NCBI GenBank assembly: GCA_025200525.1
Contig: CM045762.1
Span: 109,466,734-109,530,733, forward strand
Source of the DNA: Camellia lanceoleosa
Lineage: Eukaryota > Streptophyta > Magnoliopsida > Ericales > Theaceae
Direction: 5' to 3'
Length of the DNA stretch: 64,000 nucleotides
Positions 1-11,377 of the stretch are shown piece after piece. Within the stretch, counting starts at the first letter, position 1. Every line of letters begins with the position of its first letter. A program made the position numbers and the translations under genes. The notes beneath the pieces were generated by a model that saw only the letters and a program-made list of their open reading frames with translations, was not told where the DNA came from and did not search any database.

Positions 1-1059
1 CATTCATCAACACTAATGCCTTAAACTTAGTCGAAAAAGGGCGGTCGAAGGGAAAAAGTGCAAAACAGCACCTGAACCACTCTACAGATGTCACAGGCTG
101 CTTCTTCGTTGCAAATAGGACCTGCGGGGAGAGACGACATGTAGTTAGCACATCTAGATTGAGAGTTAGAGTCGAAAACGCCTAAAACTAAGTTGAACAT
201 ATTTAGATAACTAATTATATCACATATACTATTACTTATAGCTAACTATTTTGTGAGTCTTCAAACATATTTTATCACTGCTCTTAATTTTTAATTGTTA
301 CGAGTAATTACTGTTATTCACATGCATTGTGCTGCTTGAGTCTATTGTACTATATCTACTGATATTTTCCATGGTAATAAGTGCTGCTACTTGTTTCCAT
401 GCATTTGCTATTAAAATAAATAAATAAATAAATAAAAGCAAACAAAATGTCATCTTTTCAGTCAACACTTTAACCATGTCTAGAGTATAATAGAAAAAGC
501 ACTGAAGAAAATGAACAATTTAATTCACTTACCAAAACCTTTGATCTTTTTACCTCAGACTATCAAGTTATGTATGCATTTCTAGTACTAATGGGTGCAA
601 TTTTTTTTTGTAGATGCCTTTTGGCATAGACTTATGGATATTCTATTTTTGTGTACGGAGGACAATTTACACTTTTGTATAATCCCTTTATTTTGTCATC
701 CTCTTCTTTTGTGTGGATTAGTATTAATCGCACAGATAACTTTTGGCATCAAACAAAATTTTTTTTGCATGGTATATGGATTACCTTTTGTCATGTTACA
801 GATTACCATGATAATTTGTACTATGCCAAATGGCCATTTGGCATGGTAGTGAATTTTTTTTTTAATTTTTTTTTTATATTTGGTTCGTATGAAATTTGAC
901 ATTAAAAGTTATTCCTTTTTGGATGGTTAGAAGTGAAATGGATGCAAATTGTAGAATAGTTGATAATATATGTATTTTTTTTATTTATATACATGGTACA
1001 GGTTGCAAGGAATATATCTAGGTTATGGACAAATTAATGAAAAAAACAAATAAAATCAT
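1..1059. other. AT-rich intergenic stretch, no gene recognised
   Basis: I see no credible coding region. There is a short (AAAT)n run near 413-435 and an AT-rich segment near 595-900 around a perfect palindrome. It may be interior sequence of the CACTA element whose end lies at 1666, but no transposase motif could be read. Confidence 0.4.
823..844. repeat. 22-bp perfect palindrome
   Basis: The half-site ATGCCAAATGG is followed directly by its reverse complement CCATTTGGCAT. Flanking TACCATG (left) and CATGGTA (right) extend the symmetry imperfectly. It could be the centre of a small fold-back element; no terminal repeats or target duplication were identified. Confidence 0.6.
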
Positions 1060-1666
1060 GTTTTTTGCGACTAAACAATTGGTAGTAAAAAAGGAAGTAA
1101 ATATTTTTAGCGATAGTTAGTAGCTAAAAATAAAAATAAAATAAAATGAACTTTTTGGCTACTAAATATTTAGTAGCCATAAAAAATATAAAAAAAAGAA
1201 AGAAAGAAAAAAGAAAACTTTAGGCGGTTAAGACTTTAGTAGCTATAAAAAATTAAAATGAAAAAAAAAAAAATTCGACGACTAAAACTTTAGTAGCCAA
1301 AAACAAAATCAGATTTTAGGCGACTAAAACATTTGATAGGTAAAAAAAATAAGATGAACAACAAAAACTTTTTGGCAACTAAACCATTAGTCATTCGATA
1401 TAATTTTAGTTTTTGGCAACTAAATTTTTTAGTCCCTAAAAATGCGATATTATTTTTTTTTTTAAACTTTTGGCGACTAAAAAATTAGTTGGCAAATGAT
1501 GACCTTCGGCGACTAAACTTTTTTTAGTTGCCAATTACTTTTCCTAACAATTGTTCAATGACAAATCTAGCCACCAAAAACTTTAGTCGCTAAAAAGTTT
1601 CGGCGACTAAAAATTGACTTTTGGCGATTAAAAATTGAGTCGCCAAAAGTGACATTTGTTGTAGTG
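1060..1666. mobile_element. CACTA (En/Spm) transposon end with subterminal repeats
   Basis: The segment ends in TTTGTTGTAGTG, whose reverse complement starts CACTACAACAAA, the hallmark terminus of plant CACTA transposons. Inside are at least ten copies, in both orientations, of a motif close to TTGGCGACTAAA / TTTAGTCGCCAA. Subterminal arrays of this kind bind the transposase in En/Spm elements. No opposite CACTA terminus was found upstream in the window, so the element is truncated or continues beyond position 1. A 3-bp target duplication cannot be tested without the other end. Confidence 0.75.
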
Positions 1667-2119
1667 TAAGCAGTGGTGCTGCAAAAAAGATGGTATGGGG
1701 TAAGAGACTCAACATTACCCATAATACGCTAGCATTGATCAATTCTTCAAGAAAAACAAAAGAAACAGTGCCAGAAGTCCATAAACAACTGTGATCACTT
1801 ATGCGGAAAAGTCAAGTATTTTCTAATCCAAGAGTGTGTACAGAATAAGACTTATTAATCAATGTTTGCACAATCAGTAATGAGTAATGAGCACAAACAG
1901 CACACACATATTATCAAGTAATGGGTATTCTTATCAATTCCAATATGTATCAAGGACTTCTTAAAAATTTCAAGCTTGCAAAACCATACTTGAAAAATCT
2001 TTTTGGATTTTTGAAAAACAAAGCAAGAAAGAAAAAAACAACTAAGCACACAAGACCAAAAACAAGAAAGAAGACAAAGACACAAAATAAAAAAGAAAAA
2101 ACAAGAAAACGAATAAATA
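1667..2119. other. intergenic, no gene recognised
   Basis: This stretch is low-complexity and A/K-rich in one strand. Open frames here are lysine-rich or cysteine/phenylalanine-rich shadows of an AAG/AAA-rich tract near 2020-2110. Nothing functional was recognised. Confidence 0.4.
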
Positions 2120-3190
2120 ACAAATCAACCCAAATCAAGCTTCCTCACCCAAACCGCTTTAGTGTGTAGAATGTTAAGCGAATTGCAATTTTTGGTTGGT
2201 GTCTTCACATTGTGGTTCCCTCCCCCTCCAATGGGAACTCTTCTTGACTTGATTTCAAATCTCCTATTCCATGCTCTAGTCACGATCAAAGTCGCTTCAT
2301 GATTGGTCTTATGTAATTCAAAACAATGAGGTCTAATATGACTCTTAACCTCATTTCAACCAATGGTATTCTGCATAGACATGAAATGTTGTCTCCTTCC
2401 CCACACGGTATTAGAATTTCTTCTACCTCTCTGAGACATCCTTCCATACAACTCATAACAATAAGGGCGAATATGGCCATACCTACCACAATGATGACAA
2501 ATGAAAATAGGGTGTACCTTCTTTTCTTTGACCTTACCAACTCTAGGAAGATTGAGAAGTTCATCATCAAGTTGAATGTTTTGCTTCCCTTTTCCTTGTA
2601 TTCTTGTATCATTAGATGTGGATGCACTCTGTTTTTTCTCCTTGTCACTACCAAATCCAATGCCCCTCTTGTCATAACAAATTTGTTAAGAGCCAATAAT
2701 ATTGTCCAAAGTCTTTGATCCTTTGTTTCAAAGACCAATGGTAGCCTTAGCATGCTTGAGCAATTCTTTTTTCTTGATGACTTGCTTATCCACATCGACT
2801 TGAAACATCTCCAGAGATTTAATCTTTTCTACATACAACTCATATGCCTTTAGTAACTCATTCCTCTCGGTTTCACATGCCAAGAGTTTAGCATAAAGAG
2901 CTTGTTGATCAATAGAGATCTTGATGGCATCATTACTACCCTTGAAAATCTCTTCTCTTAGTTGCACATTATGTTTCTTACATGCCTCGAGTTTGGTAGT
3001 AAGTCTGTCATTCAACTTAGTCAAATTGAGAGACTCTTTGCACAACTTTTCATAAACTTGTCAATGCTCTTCACCGTCTATTTCATCATCAAAGTCTTCA
3101 TTCTCACTCTCAGAAGATTCTTCACCAATGGTAGTTTCATGCAAAGGCACATCATCTTTTTATTTCTTTTCTTCCTTATAAGTATCTAAC
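2120..3190 (-). pseudogene. Ty1/Copia retrotransposon gag relic
   Basis: Read on the minus strand, this is the C-terminal half of a plant Copia gag polyprotein. An acidic stretch (SESENEDFDDEIDGEEH) is followed by a stop, then a coiled-coil-like segment rich in K/E/L (minus 3045-2728). After that comes a CCHC zinc knuckle in another frame (CHHCGRYGHIRPYC, about 2500-2460), and finally KAVWVRK near 2150, the linker that usually precedes the protease. The open frame is broken by stops and frameshifts, and no protease, integrase or reverse transcriptase was found next to it. It is an old, truncated insertion. The zinc knuckle and linker make the family call fairly safe; the exact borders are not resolved. 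Confidence 0.75.
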
Positions 3191-3216
3191 TGAGATAAAA
3201 GCATCAATTTGAGAAG

Positions 3217-3961
3217 CATGGTTTTGAAAATCGGACCAGACTAGCCGATTCGACCGGTCGGGGTTCCGGTTTGGATATTACCCCTAAATCGTTCTAACCT
3301 AAAAATCGGCCTATTTAGAGAGAACCGAAAAAATCGGCGATTGGACCACTAGATCAACCGGGTTGAAGAAATTAAAAATTTTGAATTTTTTTTATTATTT
3401 CTTTACTTTCTTTCTTTCTTTCTTTCTTTCTTATATATATATATAAGAAAATTGTAATTATAAACTCTCTTTCAAGGGTCTCCTTTTGTGAAGAATCTCA
3501 TTAGGAGTTTGAAATTATTGTGAAAGTCTTTACCTATTTATAAGAAAAAAATTCTTCCAATAAAACCCAAAAAATCTATATGAGATTCAATCAAATTTAT
3601 TAGAGGAATACTTGAAATTTTGATATCCCTCCAAAATTGTGCTTTTTTTTCAATTAAATTATTTGAATTAAAATCACATTAAGGGAATATTAAATGTTTG
3701 ATTTCCTCTTCCAAAATTAAAATTAATAATATTTTAAAATATATTATTATATTTTTTGGTAAAAAAATATTAGGAGAAATATTTAAGATAATTCAATATT
3801 TTCAATTTTTTTTTTAATTTATAATTTTATTACTTATATTTTTATTTAAATGTATTTATGACATCACGGTTTGATTTTGGTTCAACTCAACGGTTGAATC
3901 GGTAATCCATCCACCCGATCACTTTTTTAGTTCACTCACCGGTCTAGTTTTTAAAACATTG
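3217..3961. mobile_element. hAT-like non-autonomous element (MITE-type), about 745 bp
   Basis: The left end CATGGTTTTGAAAA and the right end TTTTTAAAACATTG are imperfect inverted repeats, and both sides carry CGG/ACCGG-rich subterminal sequence that is again inverted. The interior is AT-rich with a (CTTT)n tract near 3410-3430 and no open frame. An 8-bp target duplication is not clear (about half the positions match), so the insertion is old or the borders are slightly off. Confidence 0.55.
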
Positions 3962-5095
3962 TCTACAAACAAAACAACGACAAATCAAAACAACGCTATA
4001 ACATTGTGATAAAAAGAATGAGCCAAAATTATAAAATAATCCACTAAGAAGACAAATGAATTACACACGAGAACCCTCAATTACCTAACGAATCTATACC
4101 TAAATTGAACTGAACCCAATGTGCCTCTTCCACCACCGTCTTCACCTTGAAATTGCTTTGCTCAACATTAAATCCACAATACCGATGTCAAATCTACAAT
4201 GATGAGCCACTCCGGAATCTGCCAAAGCTTCAGCCTCAAGTTCTCCGAAATCCACTGATGAACATCTCTCTCTGCGTGAATGACAAAACAAAAGAAACCC
4301 CTTGATAATTATCAATATGAAGCTTGTTGATCCATTGATTACTCTCAATTCATCAAAGAAACAATATATAAACACCCTTCAATATAGAACACTTTAGCTT
4401 CTCTCCTCTATAAGAATTCTGGACGGGTTAAACCCTAAAATGAGCAACCATGGCACTTTATAACAAATAGGGATGCGAAGACCGCTCGAGCGCAGGAATG
4501 ACCACTCGAGCAATGAGACTAGTAAGGTGGTGCAAAAAACATCCACATGGCACTTCGTTCGAGCGCAAGACTTACTACTTGAACGGTAAAATACAACTCT
4601 CAGTATCTGTGAAATCACATTGAGATACTGGATGATTCAAATCAGAGCTCGAGCGCACATTTAACCACTCGAGCGGTCTACGAAGTGTGACAAGCTCAAA
4701 AACACTTCTGCTCAAGCACACATTTTCTTCAGCCCAAATTGCTCTACTTATGTACAAATTGGGTTAAATTTGCATCTAAACTCTCACAAACTCACATAAA
4801 CAAAAGACTGAATGCAATTACATTTAAATGGAGCTTTGTCAAATGGGATTGCAAATTACAAAAAAACCTAACAGAATTATTGCAAATTGTAGAGAATGAT
4901 TGTTGGTTATTGGTGGAGAATGGTATTGTTGTAGAAGTCATCATCATAGAATGAATTAAAACTTTTTTTTGGTAAATTAAATTATTGAATCCATTTGATT
5001 TAAAAATCCGTTAACGAATGGTGGTATTGTCAAATATATTGAATTGTTCAATTCATGAGATGAAAACCCAATGATAAATGGAGATGTTACAGAAT
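3962..5095. other. intergenic; decayed repeat with CTCGAGCG motifs
   Basis: No gene is recognised. Between about 4476 and 4680 there are several copies of GCTCGAGCG-like palindromic motifs spaced a few tens of bases apart. They resemble the clusters inside the Gypsy LTRs at 19.2, 24.6 and 42.8 kb, although the surrounding sequence does not align with those LTRs by eye. Confidence 0.4.
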
Positions 5096-5213
5096 ACGTT
5101 TTGAATGAAATGAAAATTACATGTAGTGTATTCAAAGTTAAAAATCATTACTTTACGTTTTGAATGAAATGAAAATTACATGTAGTGTATTCAAAGTTAA
5201 AAATCATTACTTT
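5096..5213. repeat. tandem duplication, 2 x 59 bp
   Basis: The unit beginning ACGTTTTGAATGAAATG and ending ATCATTACTTT occurs twice in direct tandem (5096-5154 and 5155-5213) with no mismatch that I can see. The identity implies a recent local duplication. Confidence 0.85.
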
Positions 5214-6054
5214 AGATTGAACGGTTATGGTGAATTCGGGTAATGTATAGATAAGAATATCATTAAGTTGGCGAGATAATACATAGTGAAAGACCAAAAA
5301 CCCGCACTTGCGTTGGAGTAGGTACCAAATCTATTCTTCCAGCTAGCAACCGATAAAACGGGAGTGATTAGATGGTGCCTAGCGATATGTATCTTGAGAG
5401 GATTCCCCAGAATGTAATGATATAAACTGTGAAATAAGATTTCTTATTAAACATTTGGGTAAATTCATAATTGGCAAACAGACAATTACATGGATATACA
5501 AAAAACCATTTTGAGTATCCTATATATGTATAACATCTTGATCATATATCCATGTGGATACATATTGGTAGACAAAAAGATTTCTCTACTGGATTATATG
5601 TTCGCCCTACATGGGTGATATTTTTCAGGTGTTGATAACTTATCCCGATCTTATAGTTGCATAGAGTATGTGCATGAGCTATAGAGAGAGCTATTTTGGT
5701 TGTTGGCCTACGTTATATGTTGTAGGTTAGTGTCATATTTTGAAAAGAGTTTTTTAGGTTGTTGGCATATGTTATATGTTGTAGGTTGAGTGTCATATTT
5801 TGAAATGGGTCAAACCCTTTTTCGTTAAAGTAAGCCGGTGGGCATTTCATTCGTAATTGAATGCTTTTTTTTTTAATATATATACTGTATGTTTATGTCA
5901 TGTAAACATAATATAAGAATATATGTACTAAATCAACCTCATGTATTAAATGATATATATATATATGGAGGATAATATTTGACTATCACTATTGTTATTT
6001 TTTATTTAAGATTCACAAATATTGTTTTTGGATTTTAATCTTGAAAATTCAAGA
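5214..6054. other. intergenic, no gene recognised
   Basis: This stretch contains an imperfect direct repeat of about 60 bp near 5690-5810 (GTTATATGTTGTAGGTT and TGTCATATTTTGAAA twice) and short TA runs near 5957 and 6073. No coding signal was seen. Confidence 0.4.
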
Positions 6055-6225
6055 TGTGCCATTGTAAGTCAAATATATATATATATATTAACATGTTTGA
6101 GTAAACTTTCGGTTATCATACAAGTTCATATTGAAGGAGCTCTATATAGCTCCTACATTTCTACATCTCCGCGCGTACTCAAACCTTTTATGCTTCCGTT
6201 GTACCCAACAAATTTGGTAGAGCCA
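6055..6225 (-). pseudogene. relic of a third UGT74-type gene, 3' end only
   Basis: This stretch aligns by eye with 7398-7570, the last codons and 3' flank of UGT copy 1, in the same orientation. Shared landmarks in order are TATATTAACATRTTTG, TTCATATWGAAGGAG, CTCCTAYAWTT, TACATCTC, GCRTACTCA and ATGCTTCCRTTGT. Everything upstream of the stop region is absent, so only the terminal few codons and downstream sequence survive. It suggests the UGT cluster once had another tandem member or suffered a partial duplication. The alternative is an unrelated repeat shared by both places. Confidence 0.55.
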
Positions 6226-6409
6226 TTGTGATTTTCCTGAACCTTAAATTTTTTAAGTCTCTCAATACCTTACCCGAACCATTTTTTCAAATAAGTCCAA
6301 AAATGTTCCATCCGTGGTTATAGAGATTTTTTATTTTTTATTTTTTATTTTTTTATCTTTCTTTCCATCACAAAATGAAAACTTGGTACCTAGCTAATGC
6401 TATTTAAGA

Positions 6410-6411
<2 letters not shown>

Positions 6412-6442
<31 letters not shown>

Positions 6443-6715
6443 GCCAATAAATAAGAGAGTAATTACAAATATAAAAAATGTTATATCATCAAATAGACCA
6501 CTAGTCCACAATAGCTAGAAAGTTACCAAAGCCTAACAACCAATAAAATCATCTAGCCCAAGCCCAACACAACCACTTCTAATTATATAAGCCCCCCATA
6601 GTGGGGAGGAATAAATTACCACGAAGAGTATTAAACTCCTCTATATAAGAGTTGAATTTGAGACCTTACGTCACAAGGGATGTTACATGACTACTAGGCC
6701 AAATATCCCGATTAA
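6412..6715 (-). mobile_element. tRNA-derived SINE, 304 bp, (TAA)n tail
   Basis: On the minus strand the element has a perfect RNA polymerase III box A (TGGCCTAGTAG, 6701-6691) and a near-perfect box B (ATTCAACTC, 6657-6649) with 33 nt between them. It ends in a (TAA)n tail at 6441-6412. It is flanked by a perfect 16-bp target site duplication, AATGCTATTTAAGATT, at 6396-6411 and 6716-6731, so the borders are secure. The body aligns over its full length with a second copy at 28889-29204. SINEs are non-coding and depend on a partner LINE for reverse transcription. Confidence 0.9.
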
Positions 6716-6731
6716 AATGCTATTTAAGATT

Positions 6732-7440
6732 CAAAGAAAGAAAAGTAGATATGTGAAAAAAATAAAAATAAATAATAGGGAAATAGCAAATGCTTCACCA
6801 AAACCAAATAAATGGATGGACATGAGTTTCCATGAAAAAGAAAGTAGATTAATTGGCAATCAAAGAAGGCAAAAAAAGTTGGACAAATGAAATGCAAGTT
6901 TGTCAATGGACACCCTATTGTTGAAATCTACTCACCAAATGGAAAAAGGCAGAAAACCTGGAGGAAATTTGCAAGATCATGAAATGAAAAAAATAAATAA
7001 AATTGATCAGAGGCACAAAGGCTTCTTCAGGCAAGTGTACAAATTTTTAGGTAGCATAGTAGAAATTAAAAGTAAAGTTCTTACAACAACATTTTGAACG
7101 AAAAAGTGAATGCTATGATGCCATGAAGAAGTAGAATGAACGAATTGCTCAAGAGAACAGAACATTAAAGAAAAGCTTGGAAAACTTACATCGAATTATT
7201 GGGAATTAAGGATGAGTGTTGAAAAATGTAATCAACAATTTTCTAGAATATAATTTAGGTGGTACATTTATCTCTTAGGAAAATACAAGAAGGTGTTTAA
7301 TATAAATGTACAGAATATGAGATTTTCATCTAGGGGTGTGAGATACATTGATTGGAATGTTTTATGTACTCCATATAAAGGACTTCCTATGGTGATTATT
7401 GTAAATAAAAAAAAAAATATATTGTAGAAATATATTAACA
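6732..7440. other. 3' flank of UGT copy 1, no gene recognised
   Basis: AT-rich sequence. Open frames here are short and lysine-rich or their complements and show no domain. The last part (7398 onward) is the 3' untranslated region shared with the relic at 6055-6225. Confidence 0.4.
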
Positions 7441-7536
7441 TATTTGGGTAGTGGACTAATAAATTCATATAGAAGGAGTTTGTACCTCTCCTATAATTGT
7501 ACATCTCGATGCATACTCACACCCAACACTTTTACA

Positions 7537-8297
7537 TTATATGCTTCCATTGTCCCCAACACTTTTGTAACTATATTTCATTCTAAGATTAACTACAAAT
7601 TCATCAATGTTCCTATTAGAAGTTCCACCTTTGCTGACTGCCTGTTTAGCTGCATCTCTCCACTTCACAGCATTCTCCTTCATTTCTTTCCCCTTCTCTC
7701 CCTCCATGACTTCCCTTATACAGGCCTCAACTTCTTCTCTCCTCACAATGCCCTTCTCATCAACTTTGACCCTAACTCCCACCTTCCAAACATCTTGCAC
7801 AAACTTGGCATTGTCAGTTGGTCCGTCCATTGTGGTATCGCCACCATTGGCACTCCCAAGCTCAATGCTTCAACTGTTGAATTCCACCCACAATGCGAAA
7901 AAAAGCATCCCATGGACTCACTTGATAGCACTTCCAACTGTGAACACCATCCCACTAACAGGCCCTTCCCTAATGTCTCTTGTTTGAATTTTGTGGGTAG
8001 CTTTTCCTTCTCTGAATCCCTAACTACCCACAAGAAGTAGAAGTTGCTTTCTAGCAAGCCCCATGCAAGTTCCTCCATTTGCTCTTCTCCTAAATCAGCC
8101 ATGCTTCCAAACGAAACGTAAACAACAGACCCCTTTGGCTTAGTGCTTAGCCAGTTGGTGCAAGCAGAGGGATCTAAGTGATAGAGGTCAAGCCCATAAT
8201 CATTGTCATTTTCAAGTTGGTTGTCTAAGTAGGAAGATGGAATTGTTGGTCCAATTGTCATCAACGGACTGACTAATTTTGACATTGAATCCACCAC
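7537..8297 (-). pseudogene. UGT74-type glycosyltransferase copy 1, exon 2 (frameshifted)
   Basis: This is the C-terminal, UDP-sugar-binding half of a family-1 plant glycosyltransferase. It begins after an AG acceptor with VVDSMSKLVSP and TIGPTIPS, as in UGT74 enzymes. It contains SFGSMADLGEEQMEELAWGL and a full 44-residue PSPG box running from WCSQLEVL through HCGWNS to PQWTDQ; the closing Gln is typical of glucose users. Right after that Gln one base is missing, most simply between 7812 and 7813. The frame then runs into LTMPSLCKMF and stops at 7743, whereas the +1 frame continues NAKFVQDVWKVG to the natural stop at 7537. Apart from this base the exon is intact and close to the functional copy at 30595-31335. 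Without the C-terminal helices the protein should not fold, so the gene is dead unless the indel is a sequencing or assembly error. Confidence 0.9.
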
Positions 8298-8393
8298 CTA
8301 GAATAATAAGAATAACACAAAATTTGTTAATAATTTTCAATTAAATATATTGGCCTCAAGATTACAAATGGAGGGTAATTTCCTACTTGGCCG

Positions 8394-8904
8394 CTATGAA
8401 GCACGGGTGCGGGTATGAATACGGGTATAGGTACGCTGATACGTCAATTTCTTGTAGTGGCAGTTGTTGTACGTCAAATTTTTTTAAAAAAATTTATAGC
8501 TAAACATTCAACATACCAATCAAAGTTTCAATATCAAAACTAAAAAGAGAATAGGTTGTCTAAAAAGTTATAGAATTTTTTTTCTTCTTCTTTTTTTATT
8601 GTTTAAAACATGATACAAAAGAGAACAAAATTATGACTCATGAGTAAAGGGTGTTGATAATAAATTACTTGATATTTTCAAAATTGAAAAAAGAATAATA
8701 AAGGCTACAACAAATTCTAACAGCTACCCAAAAAAAAAAAAAACATCGCCGTACCGGTGCCGTATCCATGTCGTACCCGCGATGTACTCATGCCGTACTC
8801 GACATGTATTCGGCATATCCGGATATCGCACAGATGTCATCGCAGATCTGCACCGGAAAGTACCTGCACTGACAATACCATTTTTTGAGTGTCCGTGCTT
8901 CATA
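8394..8904. mobile_element. hAT-like MITE, about 511 bp, in UGT intron
   Basis: The left end CTATGAAGCACGG and the right end CCGTGCTTCATA form inverted repeats of at least 12 bp. Direct repeats ACTTGGCCG (8385-8393) and ACTTGGCAG (8905-8913) flank the element and look like an 8-9-bp target duplication with one mismatch, which suits hAT (8 bp) or Mutator (9 bp). Subterminal GGGTACGGGTA-type and CGTACCC-type tracts mirror each other. There is no open frame, so it is non-autonomous. Confidence 0.8.
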
Positions 8905-9689
8905 ACTTGGCAGTTGGCACCTTACATTTATAGCTAATTTGGACCTAACTTCCCTCCATTCCATATCATGCTATGTGGGCCTGTGGGGCCGATTACGGGT
9001 TCCCTTTTTGTGATCTAAACTATCCATTTTATTGGACCCTTCATATATACCATTTAGATAAAAAATAAGATCGATTTGATAATCATAACCCATTCAATTT
9101 ATTATATTTGTCTCCAAACAAATAGACGATAATTGTGTTTTTAAAAATAGATCATTCTTCTTTTCTTTTTCCTTTCTTTTTTCCGTAACAAATGCGGTTA
9201 ATTGAATAGAATATAAATATCATATTGACCTAATTTTTTTGTAAATAATATATACAATTTTTTTTTACAAAATGAACAATTTAAATTATCGAAACTTGAC
9301 CCGTATCCAAACAGTACCCGACCATGAGCTGGAAGGACCCCAATCCTTTCAGTTTTAAGGGAATTTAATGCTAGCAGCACCGTGGCTCAATTATTATCAA
9401 CAAATTAAAAGCCAATTTCACCATTTGAAAAGAGACTGCGTTACCTATCCATATGTAGGTAGGGAATTCCATTCTCCATATATTGTTACGTGATCACTAT
9501 TTAACAGAGGGATCGAAAAGTTCAATGTAATAGACATATAGTTTTATTACGAATAATTAAAGCAAGAGAATAAGAAATTCTAATTGAACTGTATATAAAT
9601 CGATTTATTTCAAATTTTATAAATATATTTTTCAAGTGATTAATTCCAACAAGAAGTTGATTTGATTTGACCATATGAATTTAGGAGTT

Positions 9690-9915
9690 TTCTTAGGTGT
9701 GCAACCCACAAAAGGTGTAAATGGGTTGCACACCATGTGCCACTCACATAAAAGGTGTAAGTGTAAGGTGTAAGTGTAAGTGGAAGGTATAAATGAAATG
9801 TATAAGTTGCACACCATGTGCCACTTACACAAAAGGTGTAAGTGCAAGGTAAAAAAAGTGTAAGTGTAAGATGTAAGTGAACACAAAAAGGTGTAAAGTG
9901 TAAGTTGCACACTAT
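9690..9915. repeat. minisatellite of GGTGTAAGTGTAA-type units
   Basis: Irregular tandem array of 6-12-bp units such as AAGGTGTAAGTG and GTGTAAG, with a longer motif TTGCACACCATGTGCCAC present twice (near 9729 and 9807). It lies inside the intron of UGT copy 1. Open frames on the minus strand (Thr/Tyr/His/Leu repeats) are by-products of the repeat. Confidence 0.75.
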
Positions 9916-10060
9916 AGCATTACCCATGAATTTACTTTGTAAGTTCACACTTCTTTCATTAATGAATCAATAACCTTGATTGTTGGGTAATAAGCGAATC
10001 CTATTGATTGTTGGGTAATATTAATCCGCGGAATGTGCAGGCTCCTCTAGTCTAAATCAA

Positions 10061-10799
10061 ATTGGAGGGTGTTATTCTATGGGCCTATTACGGAGCCAAT
10101 ATTGATAATTCAAACCGTTCAATATGTAGGATTTATTAAGTACTTTATTCTTATAAAAAAATCACATTGATCGGATATCAAATATCCACTTGATCATATC
10201 ACAATTTTTTTTTTTTTTGATCAGCAAAAAAGATACTTTATTGATGTAAAAACTAGTACAAGGTACGAAAGAAATTACACCAATAAAGAAAAGAGGAGTG
10301 CAAGAGCATCACAATGAGCTAAATGATCCCAACTAGGTTGGCACCAAAAAACTCATCCTATCATTTGCTAGCACCCCAAAGTTGGTGAGGAACCAACGAG
10401 AGAGACAGACCAAAAAACTAAACCAATGCTGCTATGCTGCGGACACAAACCAGCAGAGCAAACAAACAGAATCTGTTTTAGCCAGCAGTCCACCCATGGT
10501 AACAGTTCATACTAACAAGCAGAAAATCATCCAGCAACCAAACCCCCATCTTGGTGTATACCCACACCAAATCTGCAGCACCAAAACCAGAAAATCATAT
10601 CACAATTGTTTCAATGGTAAATATGATTTTTAAAATAAATTGTTTACACAAATGCAATACGATCAAGTATCTATCAATATTCAATCAATGTGATTTTTTG
10701 AAGGGATAAAGTACACGACAAGTCCTATATATTGCATGGTTCAAATTATTAATGTGGACTCTGTGATGAGTCTACAGAGACCCAACAACACCCTTCAGG
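10061..10799. mobile_element. fold-back MITE (family F), split by an L1 fragment
   Basis: The left arm starting TTGGAGGGTGTTATTC is mirrored by the right arm ending GAATAC-poor AACAACACCCTTC. The inverted similarity continues for more than 120 bp (TTCAAACCGTTCAATAT, AAGTACTTTATTCTTAT, AATCACATTGAT on the left; their complements at 10640-10760 on the right). The two arms are separated by a 387-bp insertion with its own target duplication (10207-10593). Removing this leaves an element of about 340 bp, the same size as its relatives at 32041-32427 and 61977-62314. Confidence 0.75.
10207..10593 (-). mobile_element. 5'-truncated L1-type LINE 3' end
   Basis: On the minus strand the fragment ends in TTTTTTGCTGATC followed by poly(A) (poly-T at 10207-10218 on the plus strand). 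It aligns with the 3' end of the LINE at 56200-56434: GTGCTAGCARATGAT, GGTGCCAACCTRGTTGGGATC, TTGTGATRCT, and TCAATAAAGT before the tail. It is flanked by a perfect 14-bp target duplication ATCATATCACAATT at 10193-10206 and 10594-10607. Severe 5' truncation plus a long target duplication and poly(A) is the signature of target-primed reverse transcription. It landed inside a fold-back MITE in the UGT intron. Confidence 0.9.
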
Positions 10800-11377
10800 T
10801 GGAAAACCCCAACTGAAAAAGAGCCTACTCCATACCGGGTTTTACTTAATTGCTCATTACATAAATATAATTTGATGCGTACGGTATATGAAAATGTTTC
10901 TGCTGTAGCACATTTGGAAGGATTATCACTTTATCAAAATGTGAAAATGTTTGAAAACAAAATTAAAAAAATAAATATAAAAAAAAAAAAAAGATAAAAC
11001 ATAAATTACACGTTGCAGTTCCTATTTTTTATTCAAAATTTATTTTGATCCCTCATTTTCTTCTAATTATAACGAATTAAGTTATGACTTTAATAATTGT
11101 TTCAATTTCCATCATTCAACGTTACAAAAATAGGCAAAATGTGCCACGGGAACAAGTTTCAAGGGCATTCAAGAAAAAAATTATGAAAGAAATTTGTATT
11201 TTTTTAACTTTCACTCAAATTTTGGTTTAGTAGTTAATATTTCAACTTTCACTCACATTGATCTTTAAAAACTTAATTGTTTCAATTAAAATGTGAGAAT
11301 CAAATGAAATTCAAGTAAAATTTTAAAAAACGAAAAGTTCAAAAAAGAAAAAAAAGGATGAGGATAACATAACTAAC

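Larger units (their letters stand above)
8298..11377 (-). other. intron of UGT copy 1, 3.1 kb, swollen by insertions
   Basis: The intron is bounded by GTTAGT after CAG (donor, 11377) and ATTCTAG before GTGGTG (acceptor, 8298). It is phase 0, at the same place as the intron of the intact paralogue, but about twice as long (3080 versus 1427 bp). The excess is explained by a hAT-like MITE, a minisatellite, and a fold-back MITE carrying an L1 fragment, each listed separately. Remaining stretches (8905-9690, 10800-11370) are AT-rich with no other feature. Confidence 0.85.

Noticed and set aside
4142..4757. Minus-strand frames of 60-77 codons as small genes
   Set aside because: They lie in decayed repeat sequence with CTCGAGCG motifs and show no domain or start context.
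7444..8040. 198-codon plus-strand open frame over the UGT exon
   Set aside because: It is the antisense shadow of UGT copy 1 exon 2; it shows no domain and its codons are explained by the minus-strand gene.
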